A stretch of 64,000 bases of DNA from contig NC_053422.1 of the NCBI RefSeq assembly GCF_016859285.1, forward strand, positions 15,843,501-15,907,500, in the 5' to 3' direction. Shown here piece by piece: positions 1 through 11,420 of the stretch; the stretch's first letter is position 1, and every line of letters begins with the position of its first letter. The notes under the pieces were generated by a model. The model did no database searches. It was given only the letters and a program-made list of their open reading frames with translations, and was not told the origin of the DNA. The position numbers and the translations under genes are program-made. This DNA is from Xiphias gladius. Taxonomy: Eukaryota > Chordata > Actinopteri > Istiophoriformes > Xiphiidae.

Positions 1-918
1 GTCAATGTTCCCTTTAACCGTTATTGTTCCCGTTTCCGAATCAATGTCAAAAATGTCCAAGACCCGGTCCTGATCTTTCGAATTTAGTAAATATACAATG
101 TCTTTGTTTGGCCCGTCGTCGGCGTCTGTTGCAGTCACTGTCACTACTGTAGTGCCAAGTAGTGCATTTTCTGAAATACTTGTTTTATACAGTGTTTTGG
201 TAAAGACTGGAATATTATCGTTGTTATCAAGAACATGAATGAATATTTCTGATGTGCCTGACTTTGGAGGCGTTCCTCCATCTACGGCGGTCAGTGTCAG
301 TTTAATTAAAGCCTGTTTTTCTCGGTCTAAGGATTTCTGCAGAACTAGCTCGGCTGACACACTCTCTCCTTTGTGCACCGCTAAGGAAAAATATTCATTG
401 TGATTCAGCTTGTATGTGTTAATACTGTTTTTCCCTACGTCGGCGTCGTAGGCCGAGAGCACGGGGAATGTAGCTCCCGGCAGTATGCTCTCTGCTATGT
501 CGATAGTTTGTGATTTGGCAGTGAAAGAAGGGGGGTTATCATTGACGTCGAGAATATTAACTTCAATACGGTAAAGTTTCAGCGGATTATTAATCACGGC
601 CTCTACATTTATTTTACATTTTGCAGCTTTCGCACAGAGCTCTTCCCTGTCTATTCTTTCGGCAACGTAGAGGAAACCCGACTTCAAATTCACATCCAGA
701 TACCTTCGCTTTGATCCCTTAACGATCTGGAACATACGTGACTCCAAATCATGGACATTGAGATTTAGATCCTTGGCGAGATTTCCAACATTAGTCCCCG
801 GGTTTACCTCCTCTGAGACGGAATAGGAGAGCTGCCCGGATACCGCTCCCCAGTTATACTCCAAGACAACAAGCACTAGATATATCCCAACGGAGGTTTT
901 TCTTCCCGGCAGCCGCAT
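1..918 (-). CDS. Clustered protocadherin, gamma-type variable exon G1 (partial, 3' part beyond left edge)
   Basis: The frame is open from an ATG at 918 to the left edge, 306 codons. It encodes a signal peptide ([20 protein letters not shown]...), then [13 protein letters not shown], the start of EC1. EC1 has the C-X5-C loop typical of clustered protocadherins (ELCAKAAKC). EC2 follows, and the frame leaves the window in EC3 at [20 protein letters not shown]. The linkers carry the calcium motifs DVNDN and DNNDN. By family knowledge this is the first exon of a neuronal adhesion receptor that is spliced to shared constant exons. It is the most downstream exon seen, hence nearest the presumed constant exons. 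EC4-EC6, membrane helix and tail are not in the window, so its subtype is inferred from EC1-EC2 and from neighbours. Its promoter motif lies at 1138-1161. Confidence 0.92.
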   Translation of the reverse strand, partial: MRLPGRKTSVGIYLVLVVLEYNWGAVSGQLSYSVSEEVNPGTNVGNLAKDLNLNVHDLESRMFQIVKGSKRRYLDVNLKSGFLYVAERIDREELCAKAAKCKINVEAVINNPLKLYRIEVNILDVNDNPPSFTAKSQTIDIAESILPGATFPVLSAYDADVGKNSINTYKLNHNEYFSLAVHKGESVSAELVLQKSLDREKQALIKLTLTAVDGGTPPKSGTSEIFIHVLDNNDNIPVFTKTLYKTSISENALLGTTVVTVTATDADDGPNKDIVYLLNSKDQDRVLDIFDIDSETGTITVKGNID

Positions 919-1047
919 AATTCCATACAACGACCACAAAGCATAGATCCGTATATCAATGCGCCTGTCGCTTACTAAGACCAACAAGCCGATGGAAAGA
1001 TCAAGTTATGTGGCAGTATAATTTCTGCACACGTTCTCCTTCGCCCT

Positions 1048-1161
1048 GCGTCTCATTCTAACAAAGCACGGACAAAAATGATGATCCTTTTAATGTGGGA
1101 GGGCCCCTCCACACGTCGGCGACCTGCCGGCGGTGTTATGGTCTGTAGCGTCACCTCATGG
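1048..1161 (-). promoter_or_regulatory. Promoter of G1 with CTCF-like conserved sequence element
   Basis: On the minus strand 1161-1138 reads CCATGAGGTGACGCTACAGA followed by CCAT. This fits a CTCF core and contains the CGCT word of mammalian Pcdh promoter elements. Downstream, toward the gene, come GGAGGGGCCCTCCCAC and then GTGCTTTGTTAGAATGAGAC, a decayed form of the palindrome seen in other gamma-type promoters. The element lies about 220 bp upstream of the ATG. No RE1 site is visible upstream of this promoter. Confidence 0.65.
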
Positions 1162-1439
1162 CCATTTGAAATAACTACAGTGCTCTCAAATAAACACAGG
1201 CAAACATTGATTTTTAGCAAGAAGTCACCAGAATTTAAGTTACTCTTGCCCGTGACAAACAACAAAAGTGACAGCTGCTTCAGTGCTGAGTGCACTGCCA
1301 TGCCCTCATAACTGGACATAGTGTATTGGCCACATATTTCAGAGCCATGTATAGAGCATAATAATGCTGATGTATCGCGGTAAGCACACTTGGGGCGAGA
1401 CGGTCTGTGAGAAGACCTAAATAATGTTTGATCGGAATT

Positions 1440-1444
1440 AAAAA

Positions 1445-1517
<73 letters not shown>

Positions 1518-1541
1518 ATATGTATATATGTATATGTATAT
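1440..1541. repeat. A-run followed by (TA)n and TATG-rich microsatellite
   Basis: A run of 23 A (1440-1462) passes directly into about 26 TA units (to 1513) and then TGTATA/TATG variants. It is simple-sequence DNA, and short frames read across it are meaningless. Confidence 0.95.
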
Positions 1542-2362
1542 ACTATAGGAGTAACATGCAGCAGTAAATTGTCTCTTGAAAACAAAATAACATATTTAGA
1601 CTACAAGGATTTAGCAGACCCAACATTAGATGCCTATTCCCATACAAAATACTCTTAATGAAAGGATTCAAAAATCAGCAATCATCATTTTTTTTCTTTT
1701 TTTTTACTGTACTGGTTACACGTTGAATTTGCATCCAGAACTTGAATACACAACCAGAACAGCCAGGTTTTATACATTATACAGGAAAGTAATGCATATT
1801 TCTGCGTCTCTTTACAAAATAGATTCATATCAATGTTTCCGTGCACATCAAATGACTGAACTACATTTCTAAAGTAATCTCAAGTTGAGGCTCTATGAGT
1901 ATCTCCTTTGTTTTTGCTGAATTTTCTTTGAGACTCCAGTCAAGCATTACAAAAATCACGTTATGAAGTTGACTATAGAAAGAGATTCATTTCGCATTAA
2001 ATAACTTAGTGATACCGTTTTTCTGAAGGAACATACTCACTCAACATTATAAGCAATGGAAGTAAACTTTGATACATGTGATTCATTTAATTAGATTTCA
2101 TTTAGTATCTAACAGTTATTGTAGTGTTGAATTTGGTGTTGTGACTTAACACACATGTCTAAGTAGGTTTTGAATGTCAAGTCTCTATCACATTTAAGAA
2201 GATTACACGTGATGACGAGCTGTGTTGTGTCTTGTGGTTGTAAATGCAAATTCATAAAAACAAGTACAGGTTTAAACATCTCTTCTTAAGTTACACTTGA
2301 CAAAATTATATGACAACTCTGCAAAAGAAGAGAATTTACTTGTCTAATTAGTAAACCCTTAC
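1542..2362. other. Spacer between exons G2 and G1
   Basis: AT-rich spacer that would be intron for transcripts starting at G2. I see no exon, no RE1 site and no clear repeat besides T-rich stretches. The first bases left of 2363 are the splice donor of G2. Confidence 0.6.
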
Positions 2363-3778
2363 CTTGTCTTTATTGGGTAAAGTCTGAGTCCTGGTAAACG
2401 TGTCTCCTCCATTAATACTGACCAGCTCCGCGTCTACAGACGGAAACGGTGCGGGGAAAACCACTACGTCACTCTTGAGTGTGTCTGAGCTGAAACAGAC
2501 GTCGTACTGCTGAGTAGCTTTAGAGTAAGACCAGCTCCCGTCAGGGTGGGTGGTGATCATTGGGGCGCCGTACCTGCTGAAACTGCCGTCTGACCTGTGG
2601 CACTTGACCGCTATTAAACTGATGAGGCTGAGCAGAAAGATCAGTGACACCGACGCGATGGCGATCAGCAGGTACAGGTTTAAATCGGAGAAGCTCTCCT
2701 CCTTTATGGGCACATGTCTGAACTGAGTCTGGATGTCAGCTGTGCTTTCGACCACCACCACCTCGATAGACACGGTAGCCGACAGGGAGGGTTCTCCGTT
2801 ATCAGAAACCAGGACCACCAGGGGGTGAGTCTTCAGGTCATTGTCACTCATTCTCCTCTTAGTCCTGATTTCCCCGGTGCTGGTTCCGATGCGGAAGAGG
2901 TTGTTTCCTTTGGGCTCAGAGAGGTGGTAAGAGAGCAGCGCATTGTATCCAGAGTCTGCGTCTACAGCCCTGATCTTTGCCACAAAGTATCCCGCTTCAG
3001 CAGAGTAGGGGATGCTCTCGCTGTTAATGGATCCGTGCTCGGAATAGGGCGCGAGAATCGCGGGACTGTTGTCATTCTCATCCAGGATGAAAACGTTCAC
3101 AGTCACGTTGCTGCTGAGCGGAGGAACACCAGAGTCTGTGGCCTGAACTTTAAACTGAAACGTTTTTAGCTCCTCGTAGTTAAAAGACTGCAGACTGACT
3201 ATATCTCCGGTCTCTGAGTTGATGTTTACCATAGTAGAGAGCGGGACTATGTTGTTGTCACCGACTAATGAGTAGCTCACGTGACCATTTTGACTAATGT
3301 CAGCATCAGTAGCTGAAACTGTTTTAATAACTGCCCCTACTGGACTGTTTTCTTTCACGTAGACACTGATGACAGTTTCTGTGAATATAGGTTTGTTATC
3401 ATTCACATCTAAGACGATCATTTCAATCCGGTACAGTTTTAACGGGTTATTAATAACTGCTTCTACGCTGAGGGAACATTTGGGTTCATCGCCGCAGAGT
3501 TCCTCTCGATCTATTCTCTCATTAACGTACAGGACACCAGTCCTTAGATTTACCTCGAAATATTTCCTCTTTGATCCAGAAACGATCTGAAACATACGAG
3601 ACTCCAAATCCTGGACATTAATGTTCAGATCTTTAGCGATGTTTCCGACGACAGTCCCCAGGTTTACCTCCTCTGAGACGGAGTAAGAGAGCTGCCCAGA
3701 CACCGCTTCCCAGCAACAGTCCAGCAGCACGAACAAGAGATATATCCGCACAGAGCTCGTTCTGCCCGGTAAATGCAT
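2363..3778 (-). CDS. Mini-protocadherin, gamma-type variable exon G2 lacking EC2-EC4
   Basis: 472 codons from ATG at 3778 ([20 protein letters not shown]) to a splice donor (AAAGACAAG then GTAAGG). Signal peptide and EC1 are almost identical to those of G5 (12338-14713). At DVNDN the protein jumps straight to EC5 ([20 protein letters not shown]), then EC6, membrane helix and the standard gamma-type tail. G5 has 792 codons; the difference is exactly 320 codons, or 960 bp, so the frame is kept. The joint at 3399-3410 is the 12-base word tcattcacatct, present at both G5 breakpoints (13374-13385 and 14334-14345). Promoter and upstream flank also match G5, while NYEE in the EC5 region and a tail ending NKDK match G3, so it is a chimera. 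By family knowledge EC1-EC4 form the trans interface, so EC1-EC5-EC6 alone should lack normal homophilic binding. It may be a functional oddity or an allele on its way to loss. The ORF itself is intact. Confidence 0.93.
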
Positions 3779-3923
3779 AATTCCATACACGGAGGAGGAG
3801 TATGTTGGCAAATCTGAACAATATGTTGCAGCAACAACGATATCAAGGTCAAGGAAGAAATATTCCAAACAAATACGTTGGCATTTTCACGGCCAAACAC
3901 GACAGCCGTTCTTTGTCGTCCGA

Positions 3924-4033
3924 TCTCTTTGTAACAAAGCCTCGAGATACATCATCATCCTCTCAACCTGGGAGGAGCCCTGAGCCACTGAGGAGGAAGT
4001 TCAAATGTGATGGTCTACAATGTCCCCATGTGG
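3924..4033 (-). promoter_or_regulatory. Promoter of G2 (duplicate of the G5 promoter)
   Basis: Minus-strand core CCACATGGGGACATTGTAGA at 4033-4014, followed by CCAT. Then come GGCTCCTCCCAG (about 3971-3982) and the palindrome GCTTTGTTACAAAGAGA at 3940-3924. The sequence from the gene start to about 4130 closely follows the G5 upstream region, showing that the duplication carried the promoter along. Confidence 0.7.
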
Positions 4034-5340
4034 ACACTTGTAAGAACTGCATTCAATATCAAACACGTAGCAATATTACAAATTCCCCTACATTAATGTC
4101 CTGTGAAACATTTAGCCAAGTCTGAAGTAAAGATATGGTCAATATGACTCTTCCGTTCATTTCACTATTGATTTTCAGCAGGTGCATTTCGCCGTAAAAC
4201 TATCTTAGAATTAAATCAAACAATTGAACACCAGTACAATGAGTCAACTGTTATGGAAATAGAAAACAATGTAGCTGAAAATATAAACACACAGTCTCTA
4301 AAAACATACCCCACACAACGTAAACATACTCACCACCCGCATATACACAAACAAATAGGAAATAGAGAAGTAAAATATGGATAATATCGACATACATACC
4401 CTTCCGAATAATGATTAAATCTGAGAGGATACACTTGTGTGAAAATATACATAAAAATCATAGAGTTGTGTAATTTTATGTTATTAATCAATTTGCTTAC
4501 AGGTTAAAGAGTACAGGCCCCACACATTCACAAACTTCCGCTGTTAACACGGACAGCGATGTTCACTTTGAAAATGCCAAGTATGTTTCAAAAATTACTC
4601 TGAATTTTAATTCCGTAAGGACGAAGTATGCATACGCCAACCTTTCCCAACATTTGAATCCCTTCTGTTCAAACGCCAAGCCCATTTAACTGTCACTTTG
4701 CCCGTCACGTATGTGGGAGAAAGCGCTGATTTCACTAATAAAGACTGCATTGCATTGCCTTCCCGACATAGTGTAATATAGTGCCAAAGTAGTTCACTTG
4801 GTCTAACTTAAAAAAAATAAATAAACAAAAAGAAAAAACAAATCTGAGTTCGCTTAAATACGCCGCCTTTTTTAATTGAAAAACCGATGGCAGATATTTA
4901 ATCTGCACAGATATATTGAAAACGATTAATGAGATCTTTGACATACTTTAGTTTAACATTGCATAAGATACATGTAAATGTACTCATATACAGTATATGA
5001 TACGCTTGAACAGGGTCTTTAATGTAACCTCAGTCTTCTCAGGATTACAAGCCATGCACATTCAGATACTGGCCTTCAGCACCACGGACAGTGGCTTGAA
5101 CATTGAAATAACGAAGAGGCAGCCGGCAACTACTGAGACGAGAAAACCATGACAGAAAATGTCAGTCTACTCCACCTGTACTTGATGTCATATCCGTTTT
5201 AAATCAAATGGTAGTTCAAATTTAATTGTCTTGTCTGTTACATAGCACAAAGCCATTTACAATAACCTAAAACTGCATCTCTTCGCCTCTAATTCTAGAA
5301 ACAGTGCAGTAATAAATACTTAATGCAACTACGTTCTTAC
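4034..5340. other. Spacer between exons G3 and G2
   Basis: AT-rich non-coding DNA. To about 4130 it still aligns by eye with the G5 upstream flank. It holds one RE1 site (5075-5095). I see no other gene or clear mobile element. Confidence 0.55.
5075..5095 (+). promoter_or_regulatory. RE1/NRSE (REST-binding) site
   Basis: TTCAGCACCACGGACAGTGG plus one base, nearly identical to the 21-bp RE1 consensus (TTCAGCACC A/T..GGACAGCGCC). It lies 246 bp 3' of exon G3 and 1.0 kb upstream of the G2 CTCF-like element. REST represses neuronal genes in non-neuronal cells, and RE1 sites are known from Pcdh clusters. Confidence 0.8.
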
Positions 5341-7722
5341 CTTGTCTTTATTGGGTAAAGTCTGAGTCCTGGTAAACGTGTCTCCTCCGTTAATACTGAC
5401 CAGCTCCGCGTCTCCAGACTGAAACGGTGCGGGGAAAACCACTACGTCACTCTTGAGTGTGTCTGAGCTGAAACAGACGTCGTACTGCTGAGTAGCTTTA
5501 GAGTAAGACCAGCTCCCGTCAGGGTGGGTGGTGATCATTGGGGCGCCGTACCTGCTGAAACTGCCGTCTGACCTGTGGCACTTGACCGCTATTAAACTGA
5601 TGAGGCTGAGCAGAAAGATCAGTGACACCGACGCGATGGCGATCAGCAGGTACAGGTTTAAATCGGAGAAGCTCTCCTCCTTTATGGGCACATGTCTGAA
5701 CTGAGTCTGGATGTCAGCTGTGCTTTCGACCACCACCACCTCGATAGACACAGTAGCCGACAGGGAGGGTTCTCCGTTATCAGAAACCAAGACCACCAGG
5801 GGGTGAGTCTTCAGGTCATTGTCACTCATTCTCCTCTTAGTCCTGATTTCCCCGGTGCTGGTTCCGATGCGGAAGAGGTTGTTTCCTTTGGGCTCAGAGA
5901 GGTGGTAAGAGAGCAGCGCATTGTACCCAGAGTCTGCGTCTACAGCCCTGATCTTTGCCACAAAGTATCCCGCTTCAGCAGAGTAGGGGATGCTCTCGCT
6001 GTTAACGGATCCGTGCTCGGAATAGGGCGCGAGAATCGCGGGACTGTTGTCATTCTCATCCAGGATGAAAACGTTCACAGTCACGTTGCTGCTGAGCGGA
6101 GGAACACCAGAGTCTGTGGCCTGAACTTTAAACTGAAACGTTTTTAGCTCCTCGTAGTTAAAAGACTGTAGACTGACTATATCTCCGGTCTCTGAGTTGA
6201 TGTTTACCATAGTAGACAGCGGGACTGAGTTAGTGTTACTTTGTAAAAAATTATAACTCACTTGGCCGTTTTCATTCATGTCAGCATCCAATGAGGATAC
6301 TGTGTTGAGAACTGCTCCCACTGGGCTGTTTTCCGTTACATAAATATTAATGTCTGGCGATGGGAAGCGAGGTGCATTATCATTAACATCGGAAACGTGA
6401 ATAGTGATAATATTAGTGCTGGAGAGGGAGGGGCTGCCTCCATCACTTGCTATTATGCAGACATTATAGTGAGAGATGGTCTCTCGGTCTAGGGGCCCTT
6501 CAACTACTAACGAGTAATAGTTTTTATAGTTTGTTTCCAATTTAAAGGGAGTCTTGCCATCTATCGTACAATGCACTTCCCCATTCTTGCCCCCATCCTT
6601 GTCTAACACAGAAACAAGCGCAATAGCTGTACCTACTGTTGCGTCCTCCTTAACTGAGTTCAGGAGTGACGTCACAGTGATCTCGGGAGCGTTGTCGTTG
6701 AGGTCCACCACTTCTACCAGCACCTTGCAATGAGCAGACATCGGAGGCTGACCTCTGTCACTGGCCTGTGCTCGAATCTCAAAGGCTGGGTTTTCCTCAA
6801 AATCCACATTTCCCTCGACTGTCAACGTGCCTGTGTTTGGGTTGATTTTAAAAATCTGCAGTATGTGGTCCTGCTCCTTTGTGCTAAGTGTATATATGAT
6901 TTCTTTGTTTGCTCCCTCGTCTGCATCTGTAGCATTTAAAGTCAACAGAGTGGTGCCTATAGGCACATTTTCAAATACGCGAGTTTTGTACAGTGACTTT
7001 GCAAACACCGGGGTGTTGTCGTTATTATCCAAAACATGAATTATAATATCGGATGTCCCAGACTTCGGTGGACTTCCGTCGTCTAACGCTGTTAAAGTGA
7101 GCATGATCAGAGGCTCCTTTTCTCGGTCTAACGCTTTCTGTAACACTAACTCAGTAGAAATGCTCCCTCCCGCTTTGGTTATTGCGAGTGAGAAATGGTC
7201 GTTGGAGCTGAGCTTGTATGTGTTTATGCCATTCCTTCCTACATCTGCGTCGTAGGCTTGCAGTAGGGGAAATTTGATCCCAGGTAACGTGCTTTCGGCA
7301 ATGTCTATACTCTGTGACTTGGCAATGAAATACGGAAAATTGTCGTTGACATCAAGAATATTGATTTCTATACGGTACAGCTTTAGAGGATCGTTAATCA
7401 CAGCCTCTACATTTACCGTACACTTTGCAGCTCTCGCACAGAGCTCCTCTCTGTCTATTCTCTCACTCACGTAGAGGACACCAGTCTTCGTATTTACCTC
7501 GAAATATTTTTTCTTTGATCCAGCAACAACCCTGAACATACGGGACTCCAAATCCTGTACGTTAAAGTGTAGATCCTTAGCGACATTTCCAACAAATGTC
7601 CCCGAATTCACCTCCTCTGAGACGGAATACGAGAGCTGCCCAGACGCTGCATCCCAGCAATAATCCAGTATCAGAAGCATTAAACATGTCCAGGGAGAGC
7701 GCTCGCTTCTCGTTAAAGGCAT
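5341..7722 (-). CDS. Clustered protocadherin, gamma-type variable exon G3
   Basis: 794 codons from ATG at 7722 ([20 protein letters not shown]) to the donor GACAAG then GTAAGA. Signal peptide to about residue 28, then EC1 with CARAAKC, EC2-EC6 with DVNDN/DNNDN/DLNDN linkers, membrane helix at about 690-713 ([20 protein letters not shown]...) and an 81-residue tail with [15 protein letters not shown]. The start is fixed by position: the hydrophobic core follows directly and no in-frame ATG lies upstream. The tail has FQSGDAEL where the others have FPSVDAEL. The EC3-EC4 joint ([20 protein letters not shown] to [20 protein letters not shown]) matches G6 and G7 almost fully, but EC1-EC2 do not. 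The 3' end appears to have been shared with G2 (NYEE instead of NHEE). Confidence 0.95.
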
Positions 7723-7863
7723 AATTCCTTCAGACTTGAACGCAGCATAGATTCAAACCTGCCAGTTCTTATTAAAACAAGCCGGACAAAGACAGTATAT
7801 TAATGATCTATTTTCTTTCTTTTCACCCAGGACTAGAAAGCCGGCTGTCGCACTGTACCCTCT

Positions 7864-7969
7864 CCTCTTACGCCTCTTTGTTGCAAACCTCGGTGAACTG
7901 ACACTGGGAGGGGCGTTAAAACACGAAAAGAGAAGTCTCCATGTTATGGTCTACACTGTCGCCTCGTGG
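7864..7969 (-). promoter_or_regulatory. Promoter of G3 with CTCF-like element
   Basis: Minus strand 7969-7946 reads CCACGAGGCGACAGTGTAGA then CCAT, one of the better CTCF matches in the window. It is followed by CGCCCCTCCCAGTG and a weak version of the palindrome (GGTTTGCAACAAAGAG). The RE1 site at 8132 is only 163 bp upstream. Confidence 0.7.
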
Positions 7970-8790
7970 CGATGTTAAACATCTACAGTTATAGGACCTA
8001 CCAACACAAGTTCAGTGATATCACTCTCTTCCTCTGATTCAAAGTTACCGAAAAAGCTCTTAAAAGCTCGTGAAAACAGAAAACCCAATGGAACAATTCA
8101 TTACGGGATCATGTAGGTACACTGTTCTTATTTCAGGACCACGGAGAGAACCGTGTATTTTTTTTTTTTTTTTTTTAAATCAGACTGGTATAAGCACTGT
8201 AGTTGAATCAAAGTAGCCGAAAGGGGAGATGTTAAATAAGATACACTAAAATTCAAATATTGTAGAAATCGAAAAGATTGTTTGTTTCGCCGGTGTCTGT
8301 GTTTTCAAAAAGAAAAAGTTTGTAAGATTTCTTCATGGTTTCAGAACACCTAATATCGTATAATTAACTGTCGCTACTATTTCTAAAGATGATACTGCAG
8401 AGTGTGTGGACAAATAAAGATCATTATTCCATCTCAGAAATGGGGAGTTGAATATAAAAGCAGGCAAAGTGTTAGAACAAAGAATATCTTGCCGCAGAAA
8501 TTCATACAATAAAACTTGATAAGCGATTAGTACTGATTGAAACTTTTACACCTACTTATCGCATAACTGACCAGATGGATATTTCATCTTAAAGGACAAG
8601 TATAGAGTATACAACACAACTTGGTTATTCGTTTGTAAACATGCAAGATCATTCTTATGTGACTTATTGTTTTTTCTCTCAAACACTTCAAATAGAAGGC
8701 GATGGTGATTGTGGTCTATAGGACAGGTGAAATAGATCTGAAACCCCAAAGCACAATAGAAGGGATATGTACAAGATTTAATGGACTCAC
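7970..8790. other. Spacer between exons G4 and G3
   Basis: Non-coding, AT-rich, with a T run near 8158-8176 and one degenerate RE1 site (8132-8152). No exon seen. Confidence 0.55.
8132..8152 (+). promoter_or_regulatory. Degenerate RE1/NRSE site
   Basis: TTCAGGACCACGGAGAGAAC plus one base matches RE1 with three or four changes, including C to G in the left half-site. It lies 163 bp upstream of the G3 CTCF-like element and 639 bp 3' of G4. Binding is less certain than for the others. Confidence 0.5.
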
Positions 8791-11166
8791 CTTTTCTTTA
8801 TTGGGTAAAGTCTGAGTCCTGGTAAACGTGTCTCCTCCATTAATACTGACCAGCTCCGCGTCTACAGACGGAAACGGTGCAGGGAAAACCACTACGTCAC
8901 TCTTGAGTGTGTCTGAGCTGAAACAGACGTCGTACTGCTGAGTAGCTTTAGAGTAAGACCAGCTCCCGTCAGGGTGGGTGGTGATCATTGGGGCGCCGTA
9001 CCTGCTGAAACTGCCGTCTGACCTGTGGCACTTGACCGCTATTAAACTGATGAGGCTGAGCAGAAAGATCAGTGACACCGACGCGATGGCGATCAGCAGG
9101 TACAGGTTTAAATCGGAGAAGCTCTCCTCCTTTATGGGCACATGTCTGAACTGAGTCTGGATGTCAGCTGTGCTTTCGACCACCACCACCTCGATAGACA
9201 CAGTAGCCGACAGGGAGGGTTCTCCGTTATCAGAAACCAGGACCACCAGGGGGTGAGTCTTCAGGTCATTGTCACTCATTCTCCTCTTAGTCCTGATTTC
9301 CCCGGTGCTGGTTCCGATGCGGAAGAGGTTGTTTCCTTTGGGCTCAGAGAGGTGGTAAGAGAGCAGCGCATTGTATCCAGAGTCTGCGTCTACAGCCCTG
9401 ATCTTTGCCACAAAGTATCCCGCTTCAGCAGAGTAGGGGATGCTCTCGCTGTTAACGGATCCGTGCTCGGAATAGGGCGCGAGAATCGCGGGACTGTTGT
9501 CATTCTCATCCAGGATGAAAACGTTCACAGTCACGTTGCTGCTGAGCGGAGGAACACCAGAGTCTGTGGCCTGAACTTTAAACTGAAACGTTTTTAACTC
9601 TTCGTGGTTAAAAGACTGCAGACTGACTATATCTCCGGTCTCTGAGTTGATGTTCACCATTGCAGATAATGGCAATGAGTCACTGTTACTTTCGACTATT
9701 GAATAGCTCACCTGGGCATTTTTATCATTGTCTGCATCAACTGCCGATAAACTTTTTAGAACAGCTCCAACCTGGCTGTTCTCTTTTAAATAAATATTGG
9801 CCAACGTCTCTGAAAAACGAGGTGCGTTGTCGTTGACATCGGAAATATAAACAGTAAGATCCCTGGTGCTCGTGAGAGCTGGGTAACCATCATCCGTTGC
9901 TGTGATGGTGACATTATAATGTGCAGCAGTCTCTCTGTCTAGCTGTCCGTCTACTACCAAAGAGTAATAGTTTTTATAATTTGGTTCCAATTTAAAGGGG
10001 CTATCGTTTTTAATAGCACAATGAACAACTCCATTTTTACCTCCATCTCTGTCCAGGACTGAGACAAGTGCAACAGCAGTACCTACTTTCGCATCCTCTC
10101 TAACTGTGTCAGTCAGTGATGTTACGGATATTTCAGGCGTATTGTCGTTTAAATCCACCACCTCTATTAGTACTTTGCACTGTGCTGCCATTGGAGGAGA
10201 GCCTTTATCACTAGCTTGCACACGGATTTCAAAAGCCGGGTGCTCTTCAAAGTCAATCTGTCCCTTGACCGTCAGTAAGCCTGTGTGTTTATCGATCTGA
10301 AATATTTCTAAAACATTGTCTTGATCTTTGCTGCTCAGTGAATATGAAATCTCCCCGTTTGGCCCTTCATCGGCGTCTGTCGCCGTTACTGTTGTTACTG
10401 ACGTACCTAGCGGTAGATTTTCACTAATACTGGTCTTATATAATGGTTTGGTAAACATTGGGATGTTATCATTGATGTCTAAGACATTGATTATTATCTG
10501 TGATGTACCGGATTTCGGAGGAGTCCCGCCATCTACAGCAGTCAACGTGAGTTTAATTACAGGCTGTTTTTCGCGGTCTAATGCTTTCTGGAGGACCAGC
10601 TCAGCAGACACACTTTCGCCTTTGTTCACTGATAATGAAAAATGGTCATTTGGATTTAGCTTGTACGTGCTGATGCCGTTTTTTCCTACATCGGCATCAT
10701 AGGCCGAAAGCACAAGAAATTTAGACCCAGGTAACGTGCTTTCGGCCACTTCAATACTCTGTGAATTAGCACTGAAAGACGGATAATTGTCATTCACATC
10801 TAGAATATTTATTTCTAAACGATAAAGCTTCAGTGGAGCATTAATCACAGCTTCTACGCTCACTGTGCATTTGGTTGCCTTCGCACAGAGCTCCTCTCTG
10901 TCTATTCTGTCATTGACGAAGAGAACACCAGTCTTTAGATTTACCTCGAAAAATTTTCTCTTTGATCCGGTAACAATCTGAAACATACGGGACTCCAGAT
11001 CATCGACACTGAGGTTTAGATCCTTGGCTATATTTCCTACAGAAGTCCCCGGATTCACCTCCTCAGATATGGAGTAGGAGAGCTGCCCTGACACCGCTTC
11101 CCAGTAACAATCCAGCAGCACAAATAACACGTATGCCACCACAGGAGCCCTGCTATTTGAAGACAT
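8791..11166 (-). CDS. Clustered protocadherin, gamma-type variable exon G4
   Basis: 792 codons. The frame runs upstream to 11343, but I place the start at the ATG at 11166 ([20 protein letters not shown]): a normal signal peptide follows, length matches the siblings, and the upstream stretch is lysine-rich junk from a T run. EC1 has CAKATKC. The EC2-EC3 region ([20 protein letters not shown]) and EC4 ([20 protein letters not shown]) are distinctive among the eight, so this exon should have its own binding specificity. From [15 protein letters not shown] to the end it is the common gamma-type block. The tail ends NKEK at donor GTGAGT, unlike the GTAAG donors of most siblings. Confidence 0.95.
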
Positions 11167-11289
11167 AATCCAATCCGACTTGAAACCGACATAGGAACAA
11201 GTCCAATCGATGTGGAGAATCAGCAGAAGCCGTGTTTCTTTTTTTTTTTTTTTTAATAGTTTGTCCACAATGATGATTGTGTTCCAGCC

Positions 11290-11420
11290 TTTCCTCTGTG
11301 CCTCTGCGTCTCTTTGTGTCAAAGCCCAACAAGGCATCATCACGCTCTTAATCTGGGAGGGGCCTCAACATTCAAAAAAACAATTTTCTCTGTCTCATGG
11401 TCTATAGTGCCCCCTTATGG
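11290..11420 (-). promoter_or_regulatory. Promoter of G4, strongest CTCF-like element
   Basis: Minus strand 11420-11397 reads CCATAAGGGGGCACTATAGA then CCAT. AAGGGGGCACT is close to a consensus CTCF core. GGCCCCTCCCAGATTAAGAG follows, and further down GGGCTTTGACACAAAGAGA is the local form of the shared palindrome. Confidence 0.75.

Noticed and set aside
2714-3169. A 151-codon plus-strand frame ([16 protein letters not shown]...) that recurs in every left-group exon (also at 5692, 9142, 12689, 16262, 19726, 23064)
   Set aside because: It is antisense to EC5-EC6 and the membrane-proximal region, and is conserved only because the exons themselves are homogenised. No promoter, signal or known domain.
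11167-11343. Upstream in-frame extension of G4
   Set aside because: It includes a lysine run from a T-rich stretch and would bury the signal peptide. The ATG at 11166 fits family length.
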